NCBI RefSeq assembly: GCF_000003855.2
Contig: NW_003101665.1
Span: 476,828 to 540,827, forward strand
Origin: Blastomyces gilchristii SLH14081
Taxonomy: Eukaryota; Ascomycota; Eurotiomycetes; Onygenales; Ajellomycetaceae
Direction: 5' to 3'
DNA length: 64,000 bases
The position numbers and the translations under genes are program-made. The notes beneath the pieces were generated by a model. That model ran no database searches. It was not told the DNA's origin and saw only the letters and a list, made by a program, of their open reading frames with translations. Numbering within the stretch: position 1 is the stretch's first letter; each line of letters starts with the position of its first letter. Shown here piece after piece: positions 50,813 through 62,450 of the stretch.

Positions 50813-51502
50813 ATGTCGGACAGATCCTACACCGGATCGGATGCTAGTTTCTACTATGAACTCAAAGCGGAATGTCAAGAGCGGAAGATGGAGCTCCAGG
50901 AAATAGGAGAACATAACAAGCAAGCAAAGGACAACCAGCAAACTTTTGATCGAGACAGGGAAAGAGAGGTTCAAGAGATGTATGACCCAGTTAAGAAGCA
51001 GAGCAAAACACCACTTGAACCCATCACAGGTCACTTCTGTCTATATTCTGTGGAGCACATCGACTATTGCTACAGTTCAGACATGTATTCATCAAAGTAT
51101 GTCGAGTTCTATTATTTGGATGAGGATGACCATTCGGGCCAGCTCTTGTCACCACAGTAAGTTGTGCACATATATGAACACATCTATTTGAATTCAAACA
51201 CTGACTGTGGTTTTGAGCTGTTCTTCCCTCCCAAACATACTGGGCTCGAAAAGTTTCAATTGACAAGCATCCGCAGGAAATGTAAACTCATGTTTCAATT
51301 TCTCACCAACAACTGTCCGAAACTGGAAATCTCTTGTGAAGGAGTCTTTATGAACAGGAATCCATCAACTGACACACCTGAGGTCTTTAAGTGTGCAGAT
51401 ATCCATTTCGATAGAGAAAAGGGAAGGCAAAAAGGAAGAGGAAACACTCCCCATCCCCACAGGAAACTTGAGACAAACCATTCGGTGGGGTGGTGGAACT
51501 AA
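50813..51502 (+). CDS. Hypothetical protein downstream of the transposase scrap
   Basis: Starts MSDRSYTGSDASFYYELKAE and continues as a charged, probably coiled stretch (QERKMELQEIGEHNKQAKDN) and HFCLYSVEHIDYCYSSDMYS. The frame meets TAA at 51158 but reopens in the same frame to 51502. A 120-nt in-frame intron (51157-51276, GTAAGT donor, CCGCAG acceptor) would join them into 189 aa. However, the removed stretch itself reads plausibly (GFELFFPPKHTGLEKFQL), so a nonsense mutation is an alternative. The upstream frame is continuous with the transposase fragment, so the ATG could be inside a fusion. No family recognised. Confidence 0.4.
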
Positions 51503-52041
51503 ATCATAAATATGTCGGCTTTTAGCGGCAAAGGATTGCTGTGAAGTACGCCTTGTTATGTTCCAGCCTGCCTACATCAGATTTTGGGTAGTGCTGATTG
51601 CTCAGGACACAAACAGGCGACAACGTCTCTCAAGAACGTCTTTCGTCCCCATGTTCACTTGACCACTTGTTCGCCGGTTGTCATGGATACATGTGACATG
51701 ACTTAACCACCAAAAATATCAGCGCTTACAGGAACGACTTCCCGCCAACCATGGTAGAGGCTTATCGGCGTGTGCGGAATCAAGGCAATAGGAGCCAAAA
51801 TAGGTGTTTAAAAGTGTGTGAAATACTGGTATGCAAGGATTGACTATTCTTCGAAAAACTCTGTATTCCTATCTACTGCAAATACTAATTCATCGATGAC
51901 CAAATACAGGAGCTTAAACCTCAGCTTTGTCTTGCTGAATGCAAGGTAGAATCCTAACGAGATCCTAACCCTCAGACCTCCTGTTCGACCAAACAAGCAG
52001 ACGAACTGACTCTGAATCCAGACTCCGTACCGACTTCCACC
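51503..52041. other. Upstream flank of the secreted-protein gene
   Basis: No supported coding region. The putative start context of the next gene is a good fungal Kozak (CCACCATGA). Confidence 0.45.
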
Positions 52042-52386
52042 ATGAGGTCCATCACGTTCAGCTTCGCCCTTCTAGTCGTCCTGCTCGCGGCGCTGTCCGA
52101 CGCCTGGAAGCTCCAGATCTGGGACAAGAACAACTACAAGGGCACGCGGATCCACTATCGCACCGGAACCATCAGACAAAAGTGCTCGAATCTCGCTTCC
52201 GGCTCCAAGAATAGAGCAAACAGCCTCAAGTGGACGGAGAACACGCCTTGCGAAGCTAGATTCTACGACAAGGATAATTGCAAGGGGAAGAAGTTGCTCG
52301 AGACCGGCTTCTGGGGAACGTGGAAGGGGAACCTTGGAAAAAATAGCAATAAAGTCAACTCGTACTTGATCAGTTGCTCTACTTGA
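52042..52386 (+). CDS. Small secreted cysteine-containing protein, possibly beta/gamma-crystallin-like
   Basis: Single exon, 114 aa. Residues 1-21 (MRSITFSFALLVVLLAALSDA) form a clear signal peptide with cleavage likely before Trp22. The mature ~93-residue chain has four cysteines (Cys48, Cys70, Cys80, Cys112), enough for two disulfides, and is basic. The sequence shows two Greek-key-like repeats: WKLQIWDKNNYKGTRIHY and CEARFYDKDNCKGKKLLE, both aromatic-x-D-K-x-N-x-K-G. This resembles beta/gamma-crystallin-fold secreted proteins; the assignment is by pattern only. It is intact, near the edge of the transposon-rich isochore, a typical place for lineage-specific secreted proteins. Role unknown. 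Confidence 0.8.
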   Translation: MRSITFSFALLVVLLAALSDAWKLQIWDKNNYKGTRIHYRTGTIRQKCSNLASGSKNRANSLKWTENTPCEARFYDKDNCKGKKLLETGFWGTWKGNLGKNSNKVNSYLISCST

Positions 52387-52724
52387 GTGGGATCCGTTTG
52401 CCCCATCGGGGGACAACGACAGGGTGGAATCGAAGTTGACAGGATTGTTGGAGGCGGACACCCCGTACTATATTTTGGGCGGTGTGGGATTGTGTGCATT
52501 GGTGATAAAATGAAAGGGGGACGTCAATAGGTTATGTTCTGCAGAGAGAGTACTTGGAGGTAGATCAATATGATGATTCACATTGATATACGGGATCGGG
52601 GTGGTCGGTCGGCTGACAACAAATGACGGCGCGGAATCAACGCCAAGTCGGAATTTATTCTTGCATAGGATTGTAGGTTGGGAGCGCGGCAACTGGTAGG
52701 GTTCGGTGGTGAGGTCGACAATCC
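52387..52724. other. Convergent spacer between the secreted-protein gene and TOP3
   Basis: 3' flanks of two convergent genes; no supported coding region. Confidence 0.5.
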
Positions 52725-54904
52725 TCAGTTCATTTCACCGAAAACATACTTCTGAACAGCCTACAATCACATCAGCGGAGTAGTAGGTACACCGAGACTC
52801 AGTCCTCACCGTACGAAGGACGTCCGTATGTTGCTGCATGCGAGCATAGACCCCTCGATACTGCTCGATGGTTTCGTTAACGACCCGAGTCTTAGTCGTT
52901 TGCCCATTGCATATGGCGTTCATCTTTAGCTCCATCTACGCCTGTCATCAGTAGCCCGTGACGGGGATTGATCAAGAACGTTATCTTACCTCCTTGCGTA
53001 AAAATGGCTTCATCAAATTAGTCTCGAACCCCATATTCTCGTGACCCTCAACCAAAGCGACCCCCAGCGTCGTGGGTATGAACTCCCGAACACCTGTGAT
53101 AGCGCCACCGCGGCCAGCACCGCTATTCCTGCCGCCACGACGAGGGGCTACTGCAGTTCTACCTCTACGGCCATTTCCGCCTCTCGCTTGGGCTGGCAAC
53201 TCCTCGGACTCTTCTTCGTCATTGCCATGCCGCGCCTGCCTTGGCTGAGCTCTGGCTTCGACGTATTGTCGGTCTATAATTGTGACAATATGGTCGGCCA
53301 TGGTAGCATCAGTGCCGATACCATTCGCGTTCATTAGTGCAAGCAGGTCTGGTTCAGTTAGATATCCAGGTGGTGACGTCTTACCTTCACTGAGAATGGC
53401 TTCGGTCGGCTCGAAGACCTCGCCTTTGATGAACGGGGGAAGTTCTTGGTTGCTCCACCGATCGTAAACGTAGACATCGAGATAGTTGCGCTCTAATATT
53501 ACAAGGCCAGATGCATGGAATGTTTCCGGTCCATAGAGAATAATAATGTCGGTCTTTGACCCCTGGGCGTCTTTGCTGCAGCATGCCAGAAAGCGCCGGA
53601 CGACGAACTCATGAACACGCTGCTCTTCATGTGAGAGCGTAGTTGGATTGACGAAATTGACCGGGTGGATAGGTGGGTGGGCCTTATCATCATTATGTCC
53701 GTTACGGGGCCACGAAAAGCCTCCTTCGACAAGCGCCGTTGCATAATCAGCCCAGCGGCCGCCCTGCGCCTGCTTCTGGACGAGGCCGCGAAGGTCCATA
53801 CCCCGATCGAACTGATCTGTCTCGGTTCGAGGATAGCTAATCCAACCTTTTTGATATAGCTTTTCTGCAAGCTGCAGAACCTTTTGACTGTCCATTCCGA
53901 AGAATCTGCTACCGCACTTCTGAAGCTCTAGAGTAGTCAACGGTAAGGGTTTCCACTTGCTCGTTGGCGTGGTTTTGACCTTTTGGACCTGAGCATTCTG
54001 CGAAGTGAGACATCGCTCATAGAGAATAACAGCTGTCCTTCTGTCGAAGAGGTGCTTACGAGCCCAACTAAAGTTCACCCTTGTTCCAGCTTTTCGATGC
54101 ATCAGTTTGATGCTCCAGAATGGTTCCGGGATAAAATTCCGAACGCGCCAGTAGCGCTCGACGATGAAGCCAAGCGTAGGAAACTGACAGCTCCCGTAGC
54201 TGATTAATTGAGAGGCTTCTGACAGATTGCCTCGCTGGAGTACAGGACGAAGGCTCAGAGTGAGGTGCCGGGTGAAGCTTGCGCCCACACGAAGATCGAG
54301 CTCGATACGTGAAGCTACTGCGTTGGCTTGCGCTTCGTCGAGATCGGCGGGACGATGAGCGGCGTGGATGATATGCGTTCTTTCGATGTTGGAGAAATGT
54401 GCTCTTACTGTGCCGCCAGCGCGACCCAGAGCCTGGTTGCTTTGTGCTGCCACCGACCGAATCTCGGTGCCTATATGCTCACCTTCGCGGTCGCAGTCGG
54501 TCCAGATAAAGAGCACGCCGGCCCGGCGAGCGTGTCGCTTGATGTTGTCCGCGATAGGCTCGCTGTTGCTACCAACGAAAACCTCGATGCGAGCGTCAAA
54601 AAGCGCAGATGGGTCGCATGAAGTCCAGCTCTTGTATCGCGGCTCAAACTCGTGGCTGAGGAGGTGGCCGAGCACAGAGGTCATCGTGACACTGCAATGA
54701 CCCCATTGCCGGAAGGTGTAGTCGAATTCGTAGTTCTTCACATACGGATTGCCTTGGATATTATGCTGCACGTCCATTAGCTCGACTGGCTGATTGCGCG
54801 GGTCTGTGCTCACGAACGGTAATCACTCGATCTCCCAAGTGGTTTGCAATTGCTTTCGCAATCGATGGCTTTTCCGCAACGCATAACACCGTCCTCACCT
54901 CCAT
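52725..54904 (-). CDS. top3: DNA topoisomerase III (type IA)
   Basis: Relaxes and decatenates single-stranded DNA, working with a RecQ helicase and Rmi1 in recombination. Four exons: 54827-54904, 52990-54765, 52810-52935, 52725-52760, all phase 0; 671 aa. An apparent frameshift after residue 26 is a 61-nt intron with a GAGCTAATG branch site. It starts MEVRTVLCVAEKPSIAKAIA (Toprim Glu), then HNIQGNPYVKNYEFDYTF. The Toprim DxD is WTDCDREGEHIGTE (Asp116, Asp118). The catalytic Tyr337 lies in GWISYPRTETDQF. GIGTDATMADHI and FIPTTLGVALVEGHENMGFE are also type IA motifs. An Arg/Gly-rich insert (about residues 531-585) separates those two blocks. No C-terminal zinc fingers, as in yeast Top3. The last exon encodes only AVQKYVFGEMN. 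Confidence 0.95.
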
Positions 54905-55321
54905 AGCGGATCGTGTGTTTCGCGTTGACACAGATCGGAAAGGCAACGTATATACTACTCCCGAACGACGCGTCTCCGGACGTGCGCAGGCCTAAGGTAA
55001 GTAAGTAGCTGTATGCGAAAATGGTGTTAGCGTATCTGGCAAAAGGCCAGTCGACAATGCCATAGGCACTGTCTGTAAGCACCTTTTGTATGAAGATGTA
55101 GGCTACTGGGGCAAAAGAGCTCGATCACCACCAGCGCACTGCTGGTAGAAGGGCCGACCAACCGCGGGACCCCCAACAGAAGAATAATATTATTGTCTAA
55201 GCTAAGAGTCTTTGAGTTGAGGAGGAAGATGAGGTGAACCTTACCGGAAAAACGTAGGCTTATTATACAACCGGGTTATGGTTGTTCCGCCGTGCCAGTC
55301 GCCGACACCGTCGCCGAACCG
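54905..55321. other. TOP3 upstream flank up to the isochore edge
   Basis: Normal base composition with many CpG, ending abruptly at 55320-55321, the last CpG before a long CpG-void. No gene supported. Confidence 0.5.
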
Positions 55322-55735
55322 TAAAATATAATATAATGGTGGATTAGCTGTGGAATCACTGTAAATGAGTTATGAACAGAACAAAATCATCATTGTATTG
55401 ACAATGTCACTGATTCCTATCTATATAATCACTAATTCTAAAAAACATCTCATTCATCAGAATCATTCTCTATTGAAAATCTGTCATGTCTCTCTGTAAT
55501 TCCTTCTGAATTCTTCAAATCATCTCTATATCATTGTCATCATTTCCTGTCATATCCACATCAACATTTATTTTGAAGAACTTGTGAATTGACATTGAAG
55601 TTTGTGAAGGGTCAGTGCTAATGACTATTCACTGTTTGAGAGAGAGGGTTTCAGAGAGATCAGAAGCTGTGTGTTTATTCATTTATATATATTATTATTA
55701 ACTTCTGTATAAATCTGGGAATCATTTCACTGATT

Positions 55736-58567
55736 CTAACTTACTTTTTCACTGAGAATATCAAGAGTTCCAGTGCTACTCATAGTCAGAGAATTAATCA
55801 GAGTTGAAAGATTAGAGAAGAAAGAGAGGAAAGAATTAACAGCAGTAGCAGAGATATCAGTAAAAGAGATGAAAAGAGAATTATCACTATTATCAAATTT
55901 CTCATTACTGCTACTGCTGTCACTGACTGTAACTGAATTCTTATCAAGATAATCTGTGAGTCTCTGAACATGCTTCATTGTTTTGTACATCTCAATAACA
56001 ATACAGCTAGCTTTAGTATTGATATTATTTATCAAATTTATAAGATTCTTCATCACTGATTTTTATTCTTCAATATAGCTGACTATCATTCTCAAAAGCT
56101 TGCAATACACTTCAAGCTTGATAGTTTTAATATCAAGTTTTATCTTTTTAATCATGATTTTCTTCTTTTCTATGATAACTTTTTTCTTTTTAATTTCTAA
56201 TTTTACTCTTTTAATATTCAACTTAATCTTCTCAATCTCAATTTTAGCTTTTTCAGCAGCACTGATGATAATATTCAAGACTTTCAGAGTAATAGTAATA
56301 CTCTTTATATATTCAGCTTTCACTTTCTATCAGTAAGTTTTAACTTTCTTAATCTATTTTAAAAGATTCTTCACTGATTTTAATATAGCTCTTTTTATTA
56401 TTTTCTTGAAATTATCTAATGCAGAAAGATAAAAGTTATAAATTCAGATTAGATTATTAACTTATTCTTTTAATTCTTCAGAGACAATCACACATTTCTT
56501 TTTCTCATAATTACAATTTATACAAGACTTTAAGCTTTTCTTCATCTTATTATAAGCAGCATTCAAATGATAGAGAAAAATATACTCAATACAGTGCTTA
56601 CACATTGTTTATTTACTGAGCTGCTTTATTAAGATATTTAGACAGCTGCTTGCTTTCTTCTCTTAAGTCTTTGTAACAGCAGCATAGGTATACTTAAAGA
56701 TATTGTTTATTATTTTAATACTGCTGCTGTTGTTGTTATTGCTGTGATTGATACTAATATAATAAATTACTGATATTCTTGATATACTACACAGACAAGA
56801 TATCTTGATTAGAACTTTTCTGATTAAAAGCTTTCTATTATAACTGACAGAATACTAATCAGACTGAAGAATGAAGAAGAACAGAATGAGCTGAGTGAGC
56901 TGAAAATAATCTTTACAGTGTATTATTGTTGCAAGAAGAAGAAAGAGAAAAAGAAGAAAAAGAAAAATATAAGTCTTTATATATGTTATTAATTCATCTT
57001 TGCAGATTATCATGCAATGAATACAAATACTTTCATATTTCATCTCTGAGTGTAATCAGCATATCTGATGAATTTCATTCATATCTTAATACTTTTTGCA
57101 CAGACTATTACTGATTGAATTACAGCTATTTTAAATATAAAATCATTTCTATTAACTAGAAACAAGTGTTTAATGCACTGCTAGAAATATATCTACAGAA
57201 TTCAAGATAAATAAGAAGATTTTCTGATGCAGTGAAATCAGTGATTCTGCTGTGACTATAACTATAATCAAATACAAGATAGATGATATGATAACTTTTA
57301 TCAGTGAATATCAAGACAGATGTATTCTAATGATATATGATAAAGTATATATTAACTAATTTATATATAAAATGCATAGAAAACTAAATATATTGAAATA
57401 GAAATAGATTATATCAGAAATCTCTACATCATCTGTCTTTTATTGAAAGTGTCTCTGAAAATTTAATCTTTTTTCATATTTTCTTCTACACATCTTTCAC
57501 TGTACATCTCTTTTTGACTGTCAGAGTATTCTAAATCATCTCTGTAAAGTCATCTCTGACAATTTCCTGATATTCAGAAATATCACTTATCAGATCTCAA
57601 AATGTCAGAATATTTTATCATTGTATTATAGCTGCAGTGGAATTTTTATTCATATCAGCATTATTAAATATTTTAACCTGAGTTGTCAGATTGACATATA
57701 TCTCTGTTTTTAAAATCAGTTTCTAGTTTTTGAAACAATTTGAATTATACTAACTTATATTTCATATATCATTGTTCTTACTCAGAGAATCAGTCAAAGT
57801 CAATAACTCTCTACACTTAATAAAAAATCAGAAAGAACTTTTCAGTGATGAATAACTTATAAAAGTAATCAAAGATAATTGTTTCTTTGTAACAATTATG
57901 TAAGCTGATTATCTCTGAACTTACTCTGCTCTTTGTCTTTTCTCATTGAATATGATTCTATATTGAAATTAAGTTAGCTAACTTAACTATAAAAGTTTAG
58001 ATTTCTCTAAGATTCTCTGCTGAATTCTTATCAGAGATTTATAATCTCTTATCAAGAATTTGTTATATTTCACTGAAAAGTTACTATTTTACTAAATCTA
58101 AATACTTGTCTTCATTTTCTTTAATGATCTTGATTTTCAGGTCTTAACTGTGTTCAGCATTGTTGTTCTGCTGAATGAGAATATATATAATATTTTATCA
58201 TTGATTTTGATTATTTTCATGACTGTCTGATCGAGATTTTTCTTTATAAAGAACAGAAAATACATTCATTTAATCTCTAGCTGCAGATGTTACTTCATCA
58301 GACAGATCTTCTTCTCATACATTTTAGTATTGAGATGTCTAGTTCTTCAACACCTTCTTGATGAATTGCTTATTAATAAGAAGTTTGAGTTCTTCTTGCT
58401 ATTCTTCTTATCTGTTGAGCATTCTTTATTGATGTCATTGTATACCTGCTATGATTAAGAAATGTTAATATTGAATTTCCTTTGAAATCAGTGAATTGTC
58501 TCATTAAACCTACTAGATGAGAAAGTTCAGAAAGATCTAGCATATCAGAGTTAATAAGAGTATTCAT
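55736..58567 (-). pseudogene. Degraded reading frames on the minus strand, transposon relic of unknown type
   Basis: Several minus-strand frames in series (58567-58373, 56323-56063, 56056-55736) look like pieces of former coding sequence: NSILTFLNHSRYTMTSIKNA, a Lys/Ile-rich coiled-coil-like run (IKKIKLDIKTIKLEV), and a Ser-rich stretch (VTVSDSSSSNEKFDNSDNSL). All are separated by many stops. They may be from one old mobile element, but no family could be named. Part of the apparent composition is forced by the mutational bias. Confidence 0.3.
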
Positions 58568-61316
58568 TTTTAAAATTAGATTGAAATTCTAGTCAATGAA
58601 TGATACTGATTTCAGAAGCTTGCAGAAATATAATCTTGAAATAAAGAAAACAGTTTGATTATTAATATTAATTTAATGTAGATTATTGCTGATTGCAGCT
58701 CTTATTAATATACTTCTTTTCAGTAATTCAATCTCATCTCTTTATTTTATCAAGACTGCTCACTCACTTCAATTATATCTTTTCAACTATACAACTTGTT
58801 TCTATAAATCATATCAGAAAGTAAAATGTTGTGTCTGTTTAATCAAAATCTGAAACACTATCTGCTATCTGTCTCTAGACAAGAATTCAGAGATGATCAA
58901 TTAAAATTCCAACTTCAGAGCTCTCTTTTCTCAGAAACTGTAAATGAGAATTTCACTGACAGTGATTCAGATAATGATGTTTCTGATGAAGAAGCATTGC
59001 TATTTTCAGTATATTTATCACTTTTAATGTCTTACTTATTATTATAAAAACTAACATTGTCTAAAGACAGAGTTATATAACAAGAATGCTGCTGATAATA
59101 TTGAGTATATAGAGTGACTTTTGAAAGCAGGCACTGAGAAGAATATTCTGAAAAATATCTTAGAAAATGATGATCAAGAAGATTCTGACAAGTCAGTCAC
59201 TGAAGATATTACTATGAAAGATACTGCTATCAAAGATATTACTACTGTCTCTCATTCTACTGATGAATTTATTGATTCTGATCCAGTAATTGACATAGCT
59301 CACAAACACAGTAACTTTGAAATAAATTCATTTATTTTGACAATGAGACTCTGAGCTGAAGAGTCAGATATTTTCTGAAAAAACTATCAATCACTGCTGC
59401 AAATCCTGCATTTATTGAAGAATATATCACTGATAAGTCTGCTCTTCAAAGGTCTATCAACTCTGAAAAAGCAATGCAGAGTATAATTTCTGATTTTATC
59501 AGTTAAGAAAATGTCAATTTTAATAGTATTATCAATGTAAATACTAACTCTGAGTTCTGCTTAGAAAAATCTCACTGTATTCTTCATAAGATTACTCTAC
59601 TTTCAAAATTCAATTTCATTAATATCTGCTCTTCTCAAATTCTCAAATTTTCAGTGATAGATGTATATAGAAATGATAAAACTTGTTAATAATCTTACTA
59701 AGTTATGATAATCTCACAGTTAAGAGAGCTCTGTCAAATATTATTTCAGTGACTTTGTGCAATATTTATTAACAAATAAACCTCTTTTTTCTTCTGATTT
59801 TATTTGATATCAGTGTGAAAATCTCAAATGCTACTGTAAATTAAGATTGAATGATATATCTCATATTAAGAGAGTGTGTTTTGTCAGATGTAATCACTGA
59901 CATTCAGACATGAGAATGAGATCTTATATAATAATTCTAAAAGTTTAAGAAGTCATTCATTATACTTCTTAGATAGTACAAAGATTATCATTCTTGAATC
60001 TGTTATTTATCTCATTTAAATTAATTACAATGAAAGATGAGATAAAATATATCTTAATTATTCAGATTCTGAATCAACTTGACATTTATATAAATACAAT
60101 GTTTGAATTGAATTTCAATCTATCAGTAGAATATGAGAATAAAGATCAGTATTTTCTTTGTCAGATTATAAGAATTAAGACTGAAGCTGTTAAGATATAA
60201 TTATATTATAAATCTTTACTAATTCAGACTAAGTTAGAAATTGCTGCATATGAACAAGACATTTTAAAAAGCATATTTTACTCTGATATATAAGTTATTT
60301 CTCTATCATATCAATTATTCATTGATGAATTTGATTTATATCAGAACATGTACTGAAGCTTAATAAGTTTTTATATGATTTCTACACTAAGTGCTGTTGA
60401 GTGTTCAAAGTGAAATAATATTTTTATTCTAATCTTTGATTCTTATAATATCAATTTCTCTGACACTATTACTGTATTATCACATGACTTATCTACATTG
60501 AATTGTGAGAGAATTATGATGAATATCAGTAAAGAAAAGATAAGAGTGATTGCATCTTGTATAACATTTCTTGAAGATATGTCACAGTAAAATAGTAATA
60601 CAGAGATCAAAGAATCAACTGTGAGAAGATCTTACTGAAGCTGTTTTATTAATGATAAGAATCAGCTGAATTTGAACTATGATTTATATAATAACAGCTG
60701 ATTTCATCATTATATACAGTATCTTCAGACTAAACTAGATAATCTGCTGAATCTCACATATAGAGATCAAATGTGTCAAGAGCAGAGTATAACAGTGCAG
60801 ATAGTATCTCTTTTTTAAATATACTCAAGTTTAAATTTGATCTCATTTTTCTCTTCAGATTCATATTATAGTGAGTTTGCTAAAATATCAGAGATTTCAT
60901 ACTTATTACTAGTCTGTTCTGTTCTATTATTATATGATCAGTAAGAATACTTCTGAATATTACAGATATTTCTCTTTTCTTATAGTTGAAATTGTTTACA
61001 GTTATTAATTACTCATCTTAAGAAGTATCAGCTTTAAGAATATACTCAAGCTTCAATCATTATATCTCTTATCTTACAGTGTGAGCTCAGAGAGAAATGA
61101 CTCAGTTCAGTGATTAAGCAGATTATTTCTGCAGCATTTTCAGCACAAAGTCAAAATCAATCATCTATTAATCTTATTATTCAGATATATACAGTCATTG
61201 TAAGAAGTAATAGTCTATTGATGTCTCAATCTCTGAGAGAAAATAATTCTGAAGTGACCTGTCAAATCATACTTACAGTCTGCTGATAGTTACAGTTTCT
61301 TATTGAAGCTGCAGTG

Positions 61317-61324
61317 AGAGTAAC
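61317..61324. repeat. Left target-site duplication (8 bp) of the MITE
   Basis: AGAGTAAC immediately precedes the left terminal repeat TAGACTG and is repeated exactly at 61831-61838 after the right terminus. Confidence 0.85.
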
Positions 61325-61830
61325 TAGACTGGCCGCTGAGATCATGAATTTCACGTTTGATCTCATTTGATCTGGTCCCATACATTTCTTGGCGTGAATC
61401 CCGCTGGGACTGGCTATTAAAAAAACATGTAAAGTGACTATATATCAGATCTTAAAATGGAATCATGACTTGAAAAAAATGAGAAAGTGGTCTCATTTGG
61501 TTCCATTTAGTCTCATTCTTGGCATAAAGTTACTATTTTTAGACATTTTAAGGTTTTTTTTAGACTATTTTTAATTTTTTAAAAAGTAACACTTTTTGGT
61601 AACACTCAAATGAGATTTAAAGTCATTTAAAGCAATAAAAATAATTTAAATTGAGAAGTGAAAATCATGGTCTCATTTGAAAAATGTGACAAGAGTAGAC
61701 AGTAAGTCTCACTGAGACAGTATGAGACTACTATCTAATGTTAAAACTGTGTAATGAGATCAGTCGAATTGATAATGAAACTATCAAAAAATCTAGTCCT
61801 GGTCTCAGACACGGTCACACAGTCAGTCTA
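61325..61830. mobile_element. 506-bp hAT-type MITE with 7-bp TIRs
   Basis: Begins TAGACTG and ends CAGTCTA, a perfect 7-bp terminal inverted repeat, flanked by the exact 8-bp duplication AGAGTAAC. 8-bp duplications with 5'-(T/C)AG termini are the hAT-superfamily hallmark. No coding frame, so non-autonomous. Subterminal motif TCTCATTT recurs at 61361, 61491 and 61671, with an inverted copy at 61608, as expected for transposase binding sites. It retains several CpG, unlike its surroundings, so it arrived after most of the local decay or escaped it. It interrupts the relic transposase. Confidence 0.8.
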
Positions 61831-61838
61831 AGAGTAAC
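61831..61838. repeat. Right target-site duplication (8 bp) of the MITE
   Basis: Exact second copy of AGAGTAAC next to the right terminal repeat CAGTCTA. Confidence 0.85.
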
Positions 61839-62450
61839 AGTGATATTTGAATTATTCTAAGCTGATTCAGTTATTAGTTATCAATCATTCTCTGCTTTAA
61901 CTATGAGTACAGTTGCTATATATATCAGCAGCAGTAATTATATCAAAAAAGCAAAGCTTATATAGTATATAAAGAGTCAGCTAAATATATATATTAACTT
62001 ACACTACATTGAGCTGATTAAAGAATACACTGTATCTAATAATTATAATATTCTGATAGAAGAGAATAAGTATTGAGATTATAAGAATCTAGTACAGTGA
62101 ATAAATCATTGAGATATAAAAAAGACACTGCTCTTATAGAAGAGTTTTCAGTGAATCTTATAACTAGTATTAAAAGATTTCTTTAACAGCTCTGATATAC
62201 ATCTGACACAGAAGATTCAGAATTTATATGCATATTATTCAGCACTTTTCAATAATTTACTGAGAATAAATAAAGAAGCTGAAGATAAGAATAATAATTC
62301 ACTGAACTACTCTATTAAGTTAATGCTAATAAAAGATTATATTACTCTGAAGATTTTTGATTATCTATTATTAAGCAAGATATCAGAGAAAGTTGATATA
62401 TAATTTATTGTAAGAATAAGTGCTCGCAGGCGATTATTCGGGTGTTTGCA

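Larger units (their letters stand above)
58826..62450 (+). pseudogene. Degraded Plavaka/KDZ-like (CACTA-related) transposase, split by a MITE
   Basis: Reading the plus strand through stops recovers ordered fragments resembling large fungal Plavaka/KDZ transposases: an acidic N-terminus (DSDSDNDVSDEEALL), DPVIDIAHK with EINSFILTMRL (about 59280-59352), QLDIYINTMFEL and SVEYENKDQYFL (about 60075-60160), SCFINDKNQLNLNYDLYN (about 60640-60693), SEFAKISEISYLLL (about 60872-60912), and SNSLLMSQSL (about 61207-61236). Homologous-looking sequence resumes after the MITE (ELIKEYTVSNNYNILIEE, about 62010-62070; ALFNNLL). Many stops and small shifts make it dead. Family recognition is from memory of conserved blocks and is not verified by search. 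Confidence 0.5.

Noticed and set aside
54761..54946. Apparent frameshift near the TOP3 N-terminus
   Set aside because: A 61-nt intron (54766-54826) with GT/AG ends and a CTAAT branch site restores the frame and the family sequence.
55736..56323. Lys/Ile-rich 86-aa frame as a real small protein
   Set aside because: Lies in the CpG-void decayed region; its composition is what AT-biased mutation produces and no start context or domain supports it.
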